Notes under the pieces: model-generated | What the model saw: only the letters and a program-made list of their open reading frames with translations | What the model was told of the DNA's origin: nothing | Database searches by the model: none | Made by a program: the position numbers and the translations under genes | Shown: piece after piece, positions 51,818 to 60,821 of the stretch | How positions within the stretch are numbered: the first letter of the stretch is position 1 | How the letters are laid out: each line of letters begins with the position of its first letter | Origin: Acrocarpospora macrocephala | Lineage (GTDB): Bacteria; Actinomycetota; Actinomycetes; Streptosporangiales; Streptosporangiaceae | Assembly (NCBI RefSeq): GCF_009687865.1 | Contig: NZ_BLAE01000052.1 | Span: forward strand, 8,644 to 72,643 | Length of the DNA: 64,000 nucleotides | Reading direction: 5' to 3'

Positions 51818-53092
51818 GTGTACGCCGACTTCGGTGGTGGCCGGTCCGGGCAGGCTCCGCTGACCTGGGGGCAGCGGGGGATCTGGGACGCGATGGCGCG
51901 TAATCCGCCGGGTCATTTCAACATCGGGCGGGTGCTGATGGTGCCCAGGCGCGGTGGCGCGGCGGCCGCGGAGGTGGCCAGGGCGGTCGGCGCGCTGGCC
52001 GAGCGGCACGAGGCGCTGCGCACCCAGGTGATCGTCAGTGCGGGCGAGCCGCGGCAGGTGGTCCACGCGTCGGGGCGGATCCCGCTGCGGGTCGTGGCGG
52101 CCGAGCCGGGCGCCGCCGCGGGCATCGCCGCCTCGCTCATGGCGGAGTTCTCGGCGGCGGACTTCGATCACGCCAGGGACTGGCCGCTGCGGGTGGGCCT
52201 GGTCACCTCGGGCGGCCTGGTGCGCTGGGTGGTGCTCGTGCTGTCCCACCTGGCGGCCGACGGGCACGCCGTCGAGATCGTGCTCAGGGATCTGCGCGTG
52301 CTGCTGCGCCAGGGCTCGATCGGCGGGCCGCCGCCCGCGCAGCCCATGGACCTGGCCCGCGACCAGTGTGAGGGTGGCGAGCGCCGCACCCGCGCCGCCG
52401 TCGCCTTCTGGACCGGCCGGTACGAGCGCGTCCCCCCGGTCATGTTCACGCCCGCGAACCCCGGCTCACGGCCTCGGCACCGGCGGGTCAGGCTGACCTC
52501 CGAGGCGCTCGCGGCGGCCGCCAGGAAGGTCGCGGACCGGCATGAGGTGAGCTCCTCCACCGTCCTGCTGGCCGCCACCGCCGTGCTCGTCGGCGCGCGC
52601 ACCGGGCACGAGTCGGTCGCGCTGTCCACGATCGTGGGCAACCGTTTCTCCGGCGACCTGCGCGGCATGGTCACCACGCTCGACCAGCTCGGCCTGTTCG
52701 TGCTCGACGTCGGCGCGGACTTCGACGAGCTGGTGCCCCGGGCGTGGCGGGCCGCGCTGGCCGCCTACCGGCACGCCTACTACGACCAGCCCGCCCTGGA
52801 CGCGGCGCTGGCCCGGCTGGGGGAGGAGCGCGGGGCCGAGCTGAACCCGTACTGCTGCTTCAACGACGTGCGGCAGGCCGCCGACCGGGCTCCGGCCAGC
52901 GCGGACGCCAAGTCGCGGCTGGACTGGCTGCCCGACCCGGACGGCATCCGGTGCCGGTTCTGCCTGCTGGTCCTGGACGCGCGGGACGGCGGGCTGGTTC
53001 TCCAGCTGACGGCGGACACGCGCTGCCTGACGAACGAACAGATCGCGCGTTTCCTGCCGGAGCTGGAGAACCTCGTCCTGGACGCCGCCTGA
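51818..53092 (+). CDS. Stand-alone condensation-domain protein
   Basis: A 424-residue protein of the NRPS condensation/acyltransferase superfamily. The active-site motif HHxxxDG reads SHLAADG (143-149), keeping the catalytic second His and Asp but losing the first His. PLTWGQRGIWDAM fits motif C1, and the later VSSSTVLLAATAVLVGARTG is also typical. The GTG at 51818 has GGAGG nine bases upstream, better than ATG 51776. It converges on the NRPS gene; the two stop codons are adjacent. It may release, acylate or condense the product of that module. Confidence 0.85.
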   Translation: MYADFGGGRSGQAPLTWGQRGIWDAMARNPPGHFNIGRVLMVPRRGGAAAAEVARAVGALAERHEALRTQVIVSAGEPRQVVHASGRIPLRVVAAEPGAAAGIAASLMAEFSAADFDHARDWPLRVGLVTSGGLVRWVVLVLSHLAADGHAVEIVLRDLRVLLRQGSIGGPPPAQPMDLARDQCEGGERRTRAAVAFWTGRYERVPPVMFTPANPGSRPRHRRVRLTSEALAAAARKVADRHEVSSSTVLLAATAVLVGARTGHESVALSTIVGNRFSGDLRGMVTTLDQLGLFVLDVGADFDELVPRAWRAALAAYRHAYYDQPALDAALARLGEERGAELNPYCCFNDVRQAADRAPASADAKSRLDWLPDPDGIRCRFCLLVLDARDGGLVLQLTADTRCLTNEQIARFLPELENLVLDAA

Positions 53093-56000
53093 TCAGGCTT
53101 CGCCGGCGAGCAGGCGTTCGGCCTCCTCATCCGACATGTCCGACAGTTCGGCGGTCAGTTCCTCTTCCAGCGCGATGGCCAGGTCGGCCACCGTCCGCCG
53201 GGTGAACATGGTGAGGATCGGCAGTTCCACGCCGGTGATGGCGAGGACGCGCGCCGCCACCCGGACCGCCAGCAGGGACTGGCCGCCGAGGCGGAAGAAG
53301 TCGTCGTGCGCGCCCACGCGCGGCACCCGGAGCACCTCGGTCCAGATGTCGGCGATCAGGGATTCGGCGTCGGTCCTTGGCGGGGTGAATTCGGCGCGCT
53401 GCGCCGTCGGGCTGGGCAGCGCGGCCCGGTCGACCTTGCCGTTCGGGGTCATCGGCAGGGCGGCGATCCGGATGAAACGGGCGGGCACCAGGTACGCGGG
53501 GAGCGTCGTCGCCAGCGCCCGGGAGAGCGCGCCCAGGCTGACCTCGCCGACGATGTAGGCGATCAGGTTCTCCTCGTGTACGGCGGCGACCGCCTGGAGC
53601 ACGCCGGAGAACGCCTCGCAGGCCGCCTCCACCTCGCCCAGCTCGATCCGGTGGCCGCGCACCTTGACCTGGTTGTCCGTTCGGCCCAGGAACTCCAGTT
53701 CGCCTTCGCGCCGCCAGCGGACCATGTCGCCGGTGCGGTAGAGGCGGGCGCCGGGGTTCCCGTACGGGTCGGGGACGAAACGCTCGGCGGTCAGGGCCGG
53801 GCGGCCGAGGTAGCCGTGCGCGACCCCGGCGCCGCCGATGAGCAGCTCGCCGGGGACGCCGGTGCGGACCGGGCCGAGGTGCTCGCCGAGCACGTAGACC
53901 TGGGTGCCGCCGATGGGGGCGCCGATCCTGACCGCCGCGGGTTCGGCGGGGACCTCCCAGAAGGTGGACCAGATGGTCGTCTCGGTGGGGCCGTAGACAT
54001 TGACCAGCCGTCCCACCGAAGCCCGCAGGCGGCGGGCCAGCTCCAGGCTGAGGGCCTCGCCGCCGGCCAGAGCGGTCAGCGCGGAGTCGAGGAAGCCGGA
54101 GTCCAGCAGCATGCGCCAGCCCGACGGGGTCGCCTGCACGTGCGTGACGCCCGCCTCCTTGATCAGCCGCGCCTGGGCGAAGCCGTCCGCCGCGGTGGCC
54201 GTGTCGGCGATCTCGACCCGGCCGCCGGTGATCAGCGGCAGGTAGAGCTCGAGCGCGGAGATGTCGAAGGAGAGCGAGGTGAGGCCGAGCCAGACGTGGT
54301 CCGGCGTGGCGTCCAGCAGGGCCGCCATCGAGGCCAGCAGGTTGGCGAGGGCGGCGTGCGGGACTGGCACGCCCTTGGGTTTGCCGGTCGAGCCGGAGGT
54401 GTAGAGGACGTAGGCGGTGTCCACGCCTTGGGTCGTGGCGCGGGTGAAGTCGTCGCGCGCGGGCGGCGGGTTGTCGATGAGCACGGTCGGGACCGGATGT
54501 CCCGGCAAAGCCTTGAGGGTTTCCTGGCTCGCCAGGACGAGGGAGGCGGCGCAGTCGTCCAGGACGAAGGCCAGGCGGGCGGGTGGGAAGGCGGGGTCGA
54601 TCGGCACGTACGCGGCGCCGGTCCGCTGGACGGCGAGCAGCGCCACCAGGGATTCGGGCGTTCTGGGCAGGCAGACGGCCACCAGCTCGCCGGGGCGTAC
54701 GGGGAGGCGGGCGGCCAGGTCGTCGGCGCGGCGGTCGAGTTCGGCGTAGCTCAGGCGGGTGTCGCCCGCGCTGACGGCGATCGCGTCCGGGCGGAGCCGG
54801 ATCTGGCGGTCGAACAGCTCGGGGAACAGATCGGTGGCGGGGGGCGCGGTCTGGTTCCATTCGCGGATGAGGCGGTCATGCTCGGCGCCGGTGGGGGCGG
54901 TCAGCTCGGACAGCCGCAGGCCGGGGTCGGCGGCGACGCGGGCCATCAGGGTTTCGAAGTCATGGGCGTACCCGAGGATGGTTGCCTCGTCGAACAGGCC
55001 GGTGTTGTAGACGAGCAGCAGCTGCCAGACGCCGCTCAGGCCGAAGATGTCGGCTTTCAGGTCGTAGGGCATGTGGCCGAACCCGGCGTCGGCGCGCTCC
55101 GACGTCACGCCCTCCAGCTGGAGGCCGGGGCCGCCGGTCTGGTGGTGCATGCCGAACATGGTCTGGAAGAGGGGGGCGCGGCTCAGGTCGCGTTCGATGT
55201 CCAGCGCGGGCAGCAGCCGCTCGAACGGCACCTTCTGGTGGCGGTATCCGGCCAGCAGCCGGGTACGGGTGCGCCGCAGCACCTCACGAAACGACGGATC
55301 GCCGGATAAGTCGGCACGAGCGACGACGGTGTTGGAGAAATACCCGACCAGGCGTTCCAGCTCCTCCCGGTCCCGGCCCGCCGTCGGGAAGCCCACGCAG
55401 AAGTCGCTCTGGCCGCTGCGCCCCGACAGCAGCACCTGGTACACCGCCATCAGCGCCATGAAGAGCGTGCACCGCTCCTTGGTCGCGAGCGCCGCGAACG
55501 GTCCGGTCACCTCCGCCGGCAGCGGGTGCAGCAGGTGCGCGCTCGCCGTCTCCGCCACCGCCGGACGCGGCCGGTCGGTGACCGGCTCCAGCGCCGCCGC
55601 CCCCGCCAGCTCCTCAGTCCAGTACGCCAGCGACCCCGCGCTCTCCTCCGCCACCTCCACGACCTCGGAATACCGCACGGGAAGGGGATCGAGCGGAGCC
55701 CCGGCGTAGCGCGCGGTCAATTCGTCGGCGATGATGCCGATCGACCGCCCGTCGCAGACGATGTGATGCGCCACCACGCACAGGATGTGCTCGTCCGGCC
55801 CGCACTCGATCAGCCAGGCCCGCAGCAGCCGCCCGGCGGCCAGATCGAACGGCCGCTCGATCAGCGCGTTCACCATGGCCTCGGCCGGACCCGCCAGCGG
55901 CAACCGCGTCAGCTCGAACTCCCACGGCGGGTCGATGACCTGCACAGGACCGCCGTCCCTGGCCGGGAACCTGGCCCGCAGCGCCTCGTGCCTGGCGACG

Positions 56001-56149
56001 ATCTCCCCGAACGCGCGGACCAGCCGCGCCGGGTCGACCGGGCCGGTCAGCCGGGTGGTCTGGGAGAGATGGTAGGAGGCGTCCTGCGGGTCCACCTGCT
56101 GGAGGAACCAGACACGTTCCTGGGCGGCCGTGAGCGGCAGCTCGATCAT
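53093..56149 (-). CDS. Single-module NRPS (C-A-PCP), glycine-type adenylation pocket
   Basis: A 1018-residue nonribosomal peptide synthetase. The condensation domain (1-430) has an intact HHIVCDG (128-134). The adenylation domain (about 440-925) has YVLYTSGSTGKPKGVP, YGPTETTIW and NGKVDR. The carrier domain has LGGQS with the phosphopantetheine Ser at 958. Aligned by eye to GrsA, the ten pocket residues read D-I-L-Q-L-G-V-I-W-K, one change from the known glycine code DILQLGLIWK. There is no thioesterase or reductase; the last 20 residues are acidic and could be a docking tail. GGGAG precedes ATG 56149. Confidence 0.93.
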   Translation of the reverse strand: MIELPLTAAQERVWFLQQVDPQDASYHLSQTTRLTGPVDPARLVRAFGEIVARHEALRARFPARDGGPVQVIDPPWEFELTRLPLAGPAEAMVNALIERPFDLAAGRLLRAWLIECGPDEHILCVVAHHIVCDGRSIGIIADELTARYAGAPLDPLPVRYSEVVEVAEESAGSLAYWTEELAGAAALEPVTDRPRPAVAETASAHLLHPLPAEVTGPFAALATKERCTLFMALMAVYQVLLSGRSGQSDFCVGFPTAGRDREELERLVGYFSNTVVARADLSGDPSFREVLRRTRTRLLAGYRHQKVPFERLLPALDIERDLSRAPLFQTMFGMHHQTGGPGLQLEGVTSERADAGFGHMPYDLKADIFGLSGVWQLLLVYNTGLFDEATILGYAHDFETLMARVAADPGLRLSELTAPTGAEHDRLIREWNQTAPPATDLFPELFDRQIRLRPDAIAVSAGDTRLSYAELDRRADDLAARLPVRPGELVAVCLPRTPESLVALLAVQRTGAAYVPIDPAFPPARLAFVLDDCAASLVLASQETLKALPGHPVPTVLIDNPPPARDDFTRATTQGVDTAYVLYTSGSTGKPKGVPVPHAALANLLASMAALLDATPDHVWLGLTSLSFDISALELYLPLITGGRVEIADTATAADGFAQARLIKEAGVTHVQATPSGWRMLLDSGFLDSALTALAGGEALSLELARRLRASVGRLVNVYGPTETTIWSTFWEVPAEPAAVRIGAPIGGTQVYVLGEHLGPVRTGVPGELLIGGAGVAHGYLGRPALTAERFVPDPYGNPGARLYRTGDMVRWRREGELEFLGRTDNQVKVRGHRIELGEVEAACEAFSGVLQAVAAVHEENLIAYIVGEVSLGALSRALATTLPAYLVPARFIRIAALPMTPNGKVDRAALPSPTAQRAEFTPPRTDAESLIADIWTEVLRVPRVGAHDDFFRLGGQSLLAVRVAARVLAITGVELPILTMFTRRTVADLAIALEEELTAELSDMSDEEAERLLAGEA

Positions 56150-56245
56150 GGGGGGTGCTCCCTGGGAGTACGGCGAACTACGGTCGTACGGTACTCAGTG
56201 GGAGCGTTCCCACCGACACTATGATCACTCGAATCCCCCGTCAAT

Positions 56246-56263
56246 TGAGTAGGAGGGTACTCA
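56246..56263. promoter_or_regulatory. Operator-like palindrome between NRPS and metalloprotease genes
   Basis: TGAGTA-N6-TACTCA, a perfect inverted repeat. TATAAC (56280-56285) downstream may be the -10 element of the protease gene, which would place the palindrome over the -35 region. A second TACTCA (56192-56197) and another inverted repeat, GTGGGA-N4-TCCCAC (56198-56213), lie closer to the NRPS start. Confidence 0.5.
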
Positions 56264-56327
56264 CGCACCGCGACTTCTCTATAACCCAACGTGAGAGGAC
56301 TGACACTTCTCACGGAGGGGAAGGCAC

Positions 56328-59300
56328 ATGGCCTTACGAAGGTCGTGGATCGCGGCGCTGGCGGCGATCCTGCTCGTGGCGGCGTACCTGCCGCCCACGG
56401 TGGCGCGGGCCGCCGCCACCCGGCCGCTCACCATCACCATCACCAAGGTCCGCTGCGTGGACGGCTGCCGCAACGAGGGCCTGGAAGCCGCGGGCGAGTC
56501 CGCCGCCGACTTCTACGCCAAGATCTTCTTCAACGGCGTGGAGCGCATCACGCCGCGCGGCGCGGAGGACCAAGAGCTGATCGAGCCGTACTGGGCGATC
56601 ACCCAGCAGATCGACGAGAGCATCCAGAACGTGCCGATCGGCATCCAGATCTGGGACCACGACAGCACCTCAGGCGACGACCTAGGCGACTCCAGCCCGC
56701 GCAACGACGACAACACCCTGAACTTCACCGTCACCTACTTCGACGGCAAGTGGCGGGACGCGGCCGGTCCGGTGGACATCCAGTGGCCGCAGGCGTGCGC
56801 GATCGGGGACGGCGACGACGACGATGAGCCGCGCGTGGAGGTCTGCTTCGACGTCAGCACCACGCCCGGCGCGGACGCCGACGGCGATGGCCTGCTCGAC
56901 GGCTGGGAGCGCAACGGCTACAACGACAACGCCGACTCGGTGATCGACGTGGACCTGCCCGCGATGGGGGCCAGGGCCGACCACAAGGACATCTTCCTGG
57001 AGCTCGACTACGTCAACGGCCGCAACATCAGCAAGACGGACGTGCGGGCGTTGAAGGCCGCGTTCGCGGCGGCCCCCGCGAACGCGGGCACCTCGGCCGG
57101 GACCCGGGGCGGCGGGGTGAGCGCGCTGCCCAACCCGGACGGGCAGCGCGGCATCAACCTCCACATCGACATGGGCTCGCTGTGGAGCACCACGCTCCGC
57201 GAAGGGCAGGCCGAGGGCACCTGCCACGACGGCATCGACAACGGCACCGACCGGCGGATCGACGGCAGGGACGCCAGCTGCCGGTCCCTGGACGGTGGCG
57301 TCGAGGATCCCGGCCCGGCCAACTGCGGCAACAACGCCGACGACGACGGCGACGGGCGCGTCGACGCCAACGACCCCGACTGCATGATCGGCGACGACCT
57401 CGGGGCCAACGCCCGGGGCGCCCAGATCGCGCCCACCGGCGCGTGCGAGCTGGACGACGCGTTCTACGCCGCCAAACGCGCCAACTTCGACCCGGTCCGG
57501 CGGCTGATCTTCCACTACGCGATCAGCGACAACTCCGACGACTGCCCCACGCCCGAGGGAGGCAAGGGCGAAGTGGGTGGCAACGACTTCGTCGACTTCA
57601 ACAACGACGGCATCACGATCATGCACGAGCTGGGCCACAACCTGAACCTGGACCACGGCGGGTTCGAGGACGACAACTGCAAGCCCAACTACGTGAGCGT
57701 CATGAACTACCTGACCGAGCCGGGGATCCTCCGCAAGGGCGGTGGTTCCATCCTCGATTACTCGCCCCCGCGCGTCACCTTCGACGGCTCAGACCGGGGC
57801 AGCGCGCCGCTCGCCAACCTGGTGGAGAACCAGCTCAACGAGAACATCCCGCTGGACCCGGGCGACCCGGTCAACCGGTTCGTGTTCGTCGACGGCACGG
57901 GAACCATCGCGCCGTACGACCTGGACGGCAGGCCGGACTGGAACACCGACAAGGCCGACCCGCCATACGAGAGCCAGGTGGTCGCCAACATCGACTCCGT
58001 CGACACGGACGGCGTGTTGGCGGACTGCGCCAACAACACCAGCGACAGCACCTTGCGCGGATCCGACGACTGGACGTTCATCTCGCTGCCGTTCCGCCAG
58101 TTCGGCGACTCCAGGGAAGCCGCGGTCCGCCCGCACGACGGGCACGAGCTCACCGCCGCGGAGATCGAGAAGCTCTGGCGCAAGCTCAACACCACCGACC
58201 TGGCCGTCACCGTGACCGACGCGCCCGACCCGGTGGCGGCGGGCACCGAGCTCACCTACACGATCACGGTCACCAACAAGGGCGCCGTCCCCGCCACGTC
58301 GGCGCAGGTGATCGACACCCTGCCCGGCGACGTCGCCTTCACCGGCGGCTCGCCCTCCTGCGCCGCCTCCGGCGGCGTCGTGGACTGCCCGCTCGGCGAG
58401 ATCGGCCCCGGCGGCAGCGCCCAGGTCACGATCCGGGCGAGCGTGCCCGCCGACCTGGTCCACGCCAACGGCGGGCCGAAGACACTCGCCAACCGGGTGG
58501 CGGCCAGCAACCTCGCCGGTCCCGACTCCCACACCGCCGACAACGAGGCGAGCACCACCACCCGGGTGGTCGCCGTCGCCGACCTGTCGGTCACCGCGCT
58601 CCAGGCCGCCGCGCCCAGCCAGATCCTGATCGGGCAGACCCTGCCCGTGACGGTCACCGGCACGGTCGCCAACGGCGGCCCGTCCACCCCGATGAACGCC
58701 ACCCTGACCACGGCCGCGACGGCCGCGGCGGGCGCGTCCATCACCCCGGCCGCGACCACCACCCCGGTGGCCGCGCTCGCCGCCGGCACCCCGCAGACCG
58801 TCCAGAAGACGCTCACCATCGGCTGCGCCCAGCCCGGACCGCACACCTACACGGTGACCGGCACGGTCACCCCCGCCAGCGCGGACGACTCCGACCCCAC
58901 CCCCGCCAACAACCAGCGCCAGACCACCTTCACGGTCGACTGCATCGTCCCGATCGCCATCAACATCGTGCCCGGCCTCAACCCCAACCTGGTCAACCTC
59001 GCCCACGGCATCGTCCCGGTCGCGGCCCTGACCACCCGCGCGGGCGAATACAACCTCCCCCTCGCCTTCGACGCCACCAAGATCAAGCCCGAGACCGTGC
59101 GCTTCGGCACCAGAAACGGCGCCGCCGCCCACGGCGCGCCCCCCATCCACAACATCGGCGTCAAGACCCTCAGCATCGAACGCGGCCCCCTCGAGATCGT
59201 CATCGACCTCGACCTCGACATGCTGATGACCTTCACCGCCCACGACACCGACCTGCCCGCCAACGCCACCGAAGCCTGCCTCGCGGGCTCCTACTCACCC

Positions 59301-59357
59301 CGCCAGGGAGAGACCTACCGCTTCTTCGGCTGCGACGCCGTCCGCATGTTCCCCTGA
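56328..59357 (+). CDS. Large secreted metzincin-type zinc metalloprotease
   Basis: A 1009-residue exported protein with a signal peptide (residues 1-28). The zinc motif HELGHNLNLDH (H433, H437, H443) and a Met-turn VSVMNY mark a metzincin. Asp-rich calcium-binding-like segments (DADGDGLLDGWERNGYND, NADDDGDGRVDANDPDC) flank the N-terminal half. A DUF11-like domain (about 625-740) and further beta domains follow. There is no cell-wall anchor. AGGGGAAGG precedes ATG 56328. The physiological substrate is unknown. It diverges from the NRPS gene. Confidence 0.88.
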   Translation: MALRRSWIAALAAILLVAAYLPPTVARAAATRPLTITITKVRCVDGCRNEGLEAAGESAADFYAKIFFNGVERITPRGAEDQELIEPYWAITQQIDESIQNVPIGIQIWDHDSTSGDDLGDSSPRNDDNTLNFTVTYFDGKWRDAAGPVDIQWPQACAIGDGDDDDEPRVEVCFDVSTTPGADADGDGLLDGWERNGYNDNADSVIDVDLPAMGARADHKDIFLELDYVNGRNISKTDVRALKAAFAAAPANAGTSAGTRGGGVSALPNPDGQRGINLHIDMGSLWSTTLREGQAEGTCHDGIDNGTDRRIDGRDASCRSLDGGVEDPGPANCGNNADDDGDGRVDANDPDCMIGDDLGANARGAQIAPTGACELDDAFYAAKRANFDPVRRLIFHYAISDNSDDCPTPEGGKGEVGGNDFVDFNNDGITIMHELGHNLNLDHGGFEDDNCKPNYVSVMNYLTEPGILRKGGGSILDYSPPRVTFDGSDRGSAPLANLVENQLNENIPLDPGDPVNRFVFVDGTGTIAPYDLDGRPDWNTDKADPPYESQVVANIDSVDTDGVLADCANNTSDSTLRGSDDWTFISLPFRQFGDSREAAVRPHDGHELTAAEIEKLWRKLNTTDLAVTVTDAPDPVAAGTELTYTITVTNKGAVPATSAQVIDTLPGDVAFTGGSPSCAASGGVVDCPLGEIGPGGSAQVTIRASVPADLVHANGGPKTLANRVAASNLAGPDSHTADNEASTTTRVVAVADLSVTALQAAAPSQILIGQTLPVTVTGTVANGGPSTPMNATLTTAATAAAGASITPAATTTPVAALAAGTPQTVQKTLTIGCAQPGPHTYTVTGTVTPASADDSDPTPANNQRQTTFTVDCIVPIAINIVPGLNPNLVNLAHGIVPVAALTTRAGEYNLPLAFDATKIKPETVRFGTRNGAAAHGAPPIHNIGVKTLSIERGPLEIVIDLDLDMLMTFTAHDTDLPANATEACLAGSYSPRQGETYRFFGCDAVRMFP

Positions 59358-59370
59358 CCAGGTAACTCGC

Positions 59371-59400
59371 ACGCGCGGCCTGCCCCGGCGGGCCGCGCGT
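59371..59400. terminator. Strong hairpin between convergent genes
   Basis: A perfect 10-bp stem (59371-59380 with 59391-59400), 13 bp after the metalloprotease stop and facing the convergent propeller gene. The following 59414-59455 is an unusually AT-rich tract (TTATAATA, TTATTATT). Confidence 0.7.
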
Positions 59401-59459
59401 CTCTGGGTGGGCAATGATAAACGTCCTTATAATAGGCAGACTTATTATTGGGCTTCCGG

Positions 59460-60683
59460 TCAGCCGGTCAGGGCTGTGGTGTCGAGGAGCCAGTACTTCT
59501 CGGGGACGGCGAAGAGGGCGTCGACGCCCTGGTGGGTCATCGCGAAGGTGGCCGCGGAGCGGACCAGGTTGCGTTTGGATTCGCTTTTGGGGGTGGTGGT
59601 GGCCTTGTCGGAGGTGGCCCAGTAGACGAGGGGGTCGGCGACGCCGGGGTTGACGCCGCCGGCGCCGAGGACGGGCTCGGTGCCGTACAAGGTCATCAGG
59701 GTGGCGGTGATGCCGGTGTCGAGGTCGTAGACGATCGAGCTGGGGGCCTTGTCGCCGGCGGGGGAGCCGCGCGGGGGGACGGTCTGCAGGAGCAGGTAGC
59801 GCTGGCCGAGCAGGCCGAACGGGAAGACCACCCAGGGCGGGAGCATGGTGCGGCGGGAGCCGTCGGGGCGCTGCACGAAGACGCGCACCGTGGTGGTGGA
59901 GACGATCTGGGTGCCGACGCACCAGCGGGGGCCGCAGGTGATGTCGGCGTCGGCGGGGGCGCGGACGGTGATGCGCTCGCCGGTGGCGAGGTTGAGCAGG
60001 CGGCGGTTGTCGCCGATCCACGGCCAGTCCTTCACCCGCATGCCCTCGGTGTTCTGGATCCGCTGGACCTCGCCGCCCTTGAGCGGGATGCGGTCGAGGC
60101 CGCCCGCCGGGAAGGTCCAGAACAGGTCCTCGCCGTTGATGGCCAGTTTGGGGTCGCGGCCGACGGTGACGCCGGGGATGGTGGCGAGCAGCAGGGCCTT
60201 GCCGCCGTCGGCGGGCATCGTCCAGAGCTCGCCGACCGTGGCCGACTTCTGCTCGACGGTTCGGTACCAGGCGACCGCGCCGTCCGCGGCGACGGCCGAG
60301 GTGATCTCGTGCTCCTCGCGGCCCCGCCGGTTCGGGATCGTGCCCATCGGCACGCCCAGGCCCATCTGGAGGTTGAAGGCGATGAGCGTGGAATCCTCGC
60401 CCGGGTCGCCGACCTCCTCCATGAGCACCCGGCTCGCGTCCATCCGGGCCAGCGGGCGCAGCGCCCAGTCCCGGTACGACCAGGCCGGGATCTTGGCCAC
60501 GGCCTCCGGCCAGACCTCCCGTACGGACGGGAAGGCGGCCAGCTGGGCCGGGAACGACGGCGCGGCCAGCGGGCGCGGCGGTGGTGTGACCGAGGGCGGA
60601 CGGACCAGCAGCGCGGTCACGCCCGCCAGCACTAAGACGAGAAATCCGGCAAAGGCGATATCACCCCAGGATCTCCGCGCCAC
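59460..60683 (-). CDS. Membrane-anchored propeller-like protein, second paralogue
   Basis: A 407-residue protein with an N-terminal transmembrane helix (about 10-27) and an extracytoplasmic propeller-like domain. It matches the protein at 10155-11411 through shared motifs: REVWPEAVAKIP against QQVWPKAIHEIP, GELWTMPADGG against EIWTAPVTGG, and the paired-cysteine segment ITCGPRWCVG against WVCGLTRCVG. Here the cytoplasmic N-terminus is only a few residues and no sigma gene is attached, so it cannot act as an anti-sigma in the same way. GTG 60683 has GGAGG upstream. It diverges from a pseudokinase gene. Confidence 0.85.
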   Translation of the reverse strand: MARRSWGDIAFAGFLVLVLAGVTALLVRPPSVTPPPRPLAAPSFPAQLAAFPSVREVWPEAVAKIPAWSYRDWALRPLARMDASRVLMEEVGDPGEDSTLIAFNLQMGLGVPMGTIPNRRGREEHEITSAVAADGAVAWYRTVEQKSATVGELWTMPADGGKALLLATIPGVTVGRDPKLAINGEDLFWTFPAGGLDRIPLKGGEVQRIQNTEGMRVKDWPWIGDNRRLLNLATGERITVRAPADADITCGPRWCVGTQIVSTTTVRVFVQRPDGSRRTMLPPWVVFPFGLLGQRYLLLQTVPPRGSPAGDKAPSSIVYDLDTGITATLMTLYGTEPVLGAGGVNPGVADPLVYWATSDKATTTPKSESKRNLVRSAATFAMTHQGVDALFAVPEKYWLLDTTALTG

Positions 60684-60735
60684 GGGACCTCCCCCTTGTT
60701 GTCCGGCGATTTCATCGTGAATTGCGGGACCCTAT

Positions 60736-60758
60736 CTGTCGAGAGGCGCTCTCGACAG
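60736..60758. promoter_or_regulatory. Perfect inverted repeat in the propeller/pseudokinase divergent spacer
   Basis: CTGTCGAGAG-GCG-CTCTCGACAG: 10-bp arms with a 3-nt centre, about midway between two divergent start codons (60683 and 60822). It suits a shared operator; a hairpin in either leader is the alternative. Confidence 0.6.
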
Positions 60759-60821
60759 TGGAAGTGTAGGTGGCTAACGTCCGTAGATGAGGTGATCTGA
60801 CCCCTAACCTGGGAGGCCGCA

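Noticed and set aside
59414-59455. AT-rich tract after the metalloprotease terminator as an origin or insertion scar
   Set aside because: Only about 40 bp with imperfect repeats and no target-site duplication or protein-binding boxes that I can recognise.
59233-60021. Minus-strand frame opposite and beyond the metalloprotease 3' end
   Set aside because: Arg/Pro/His-rich shadow translation overlapping the real propeller gene in another frame.
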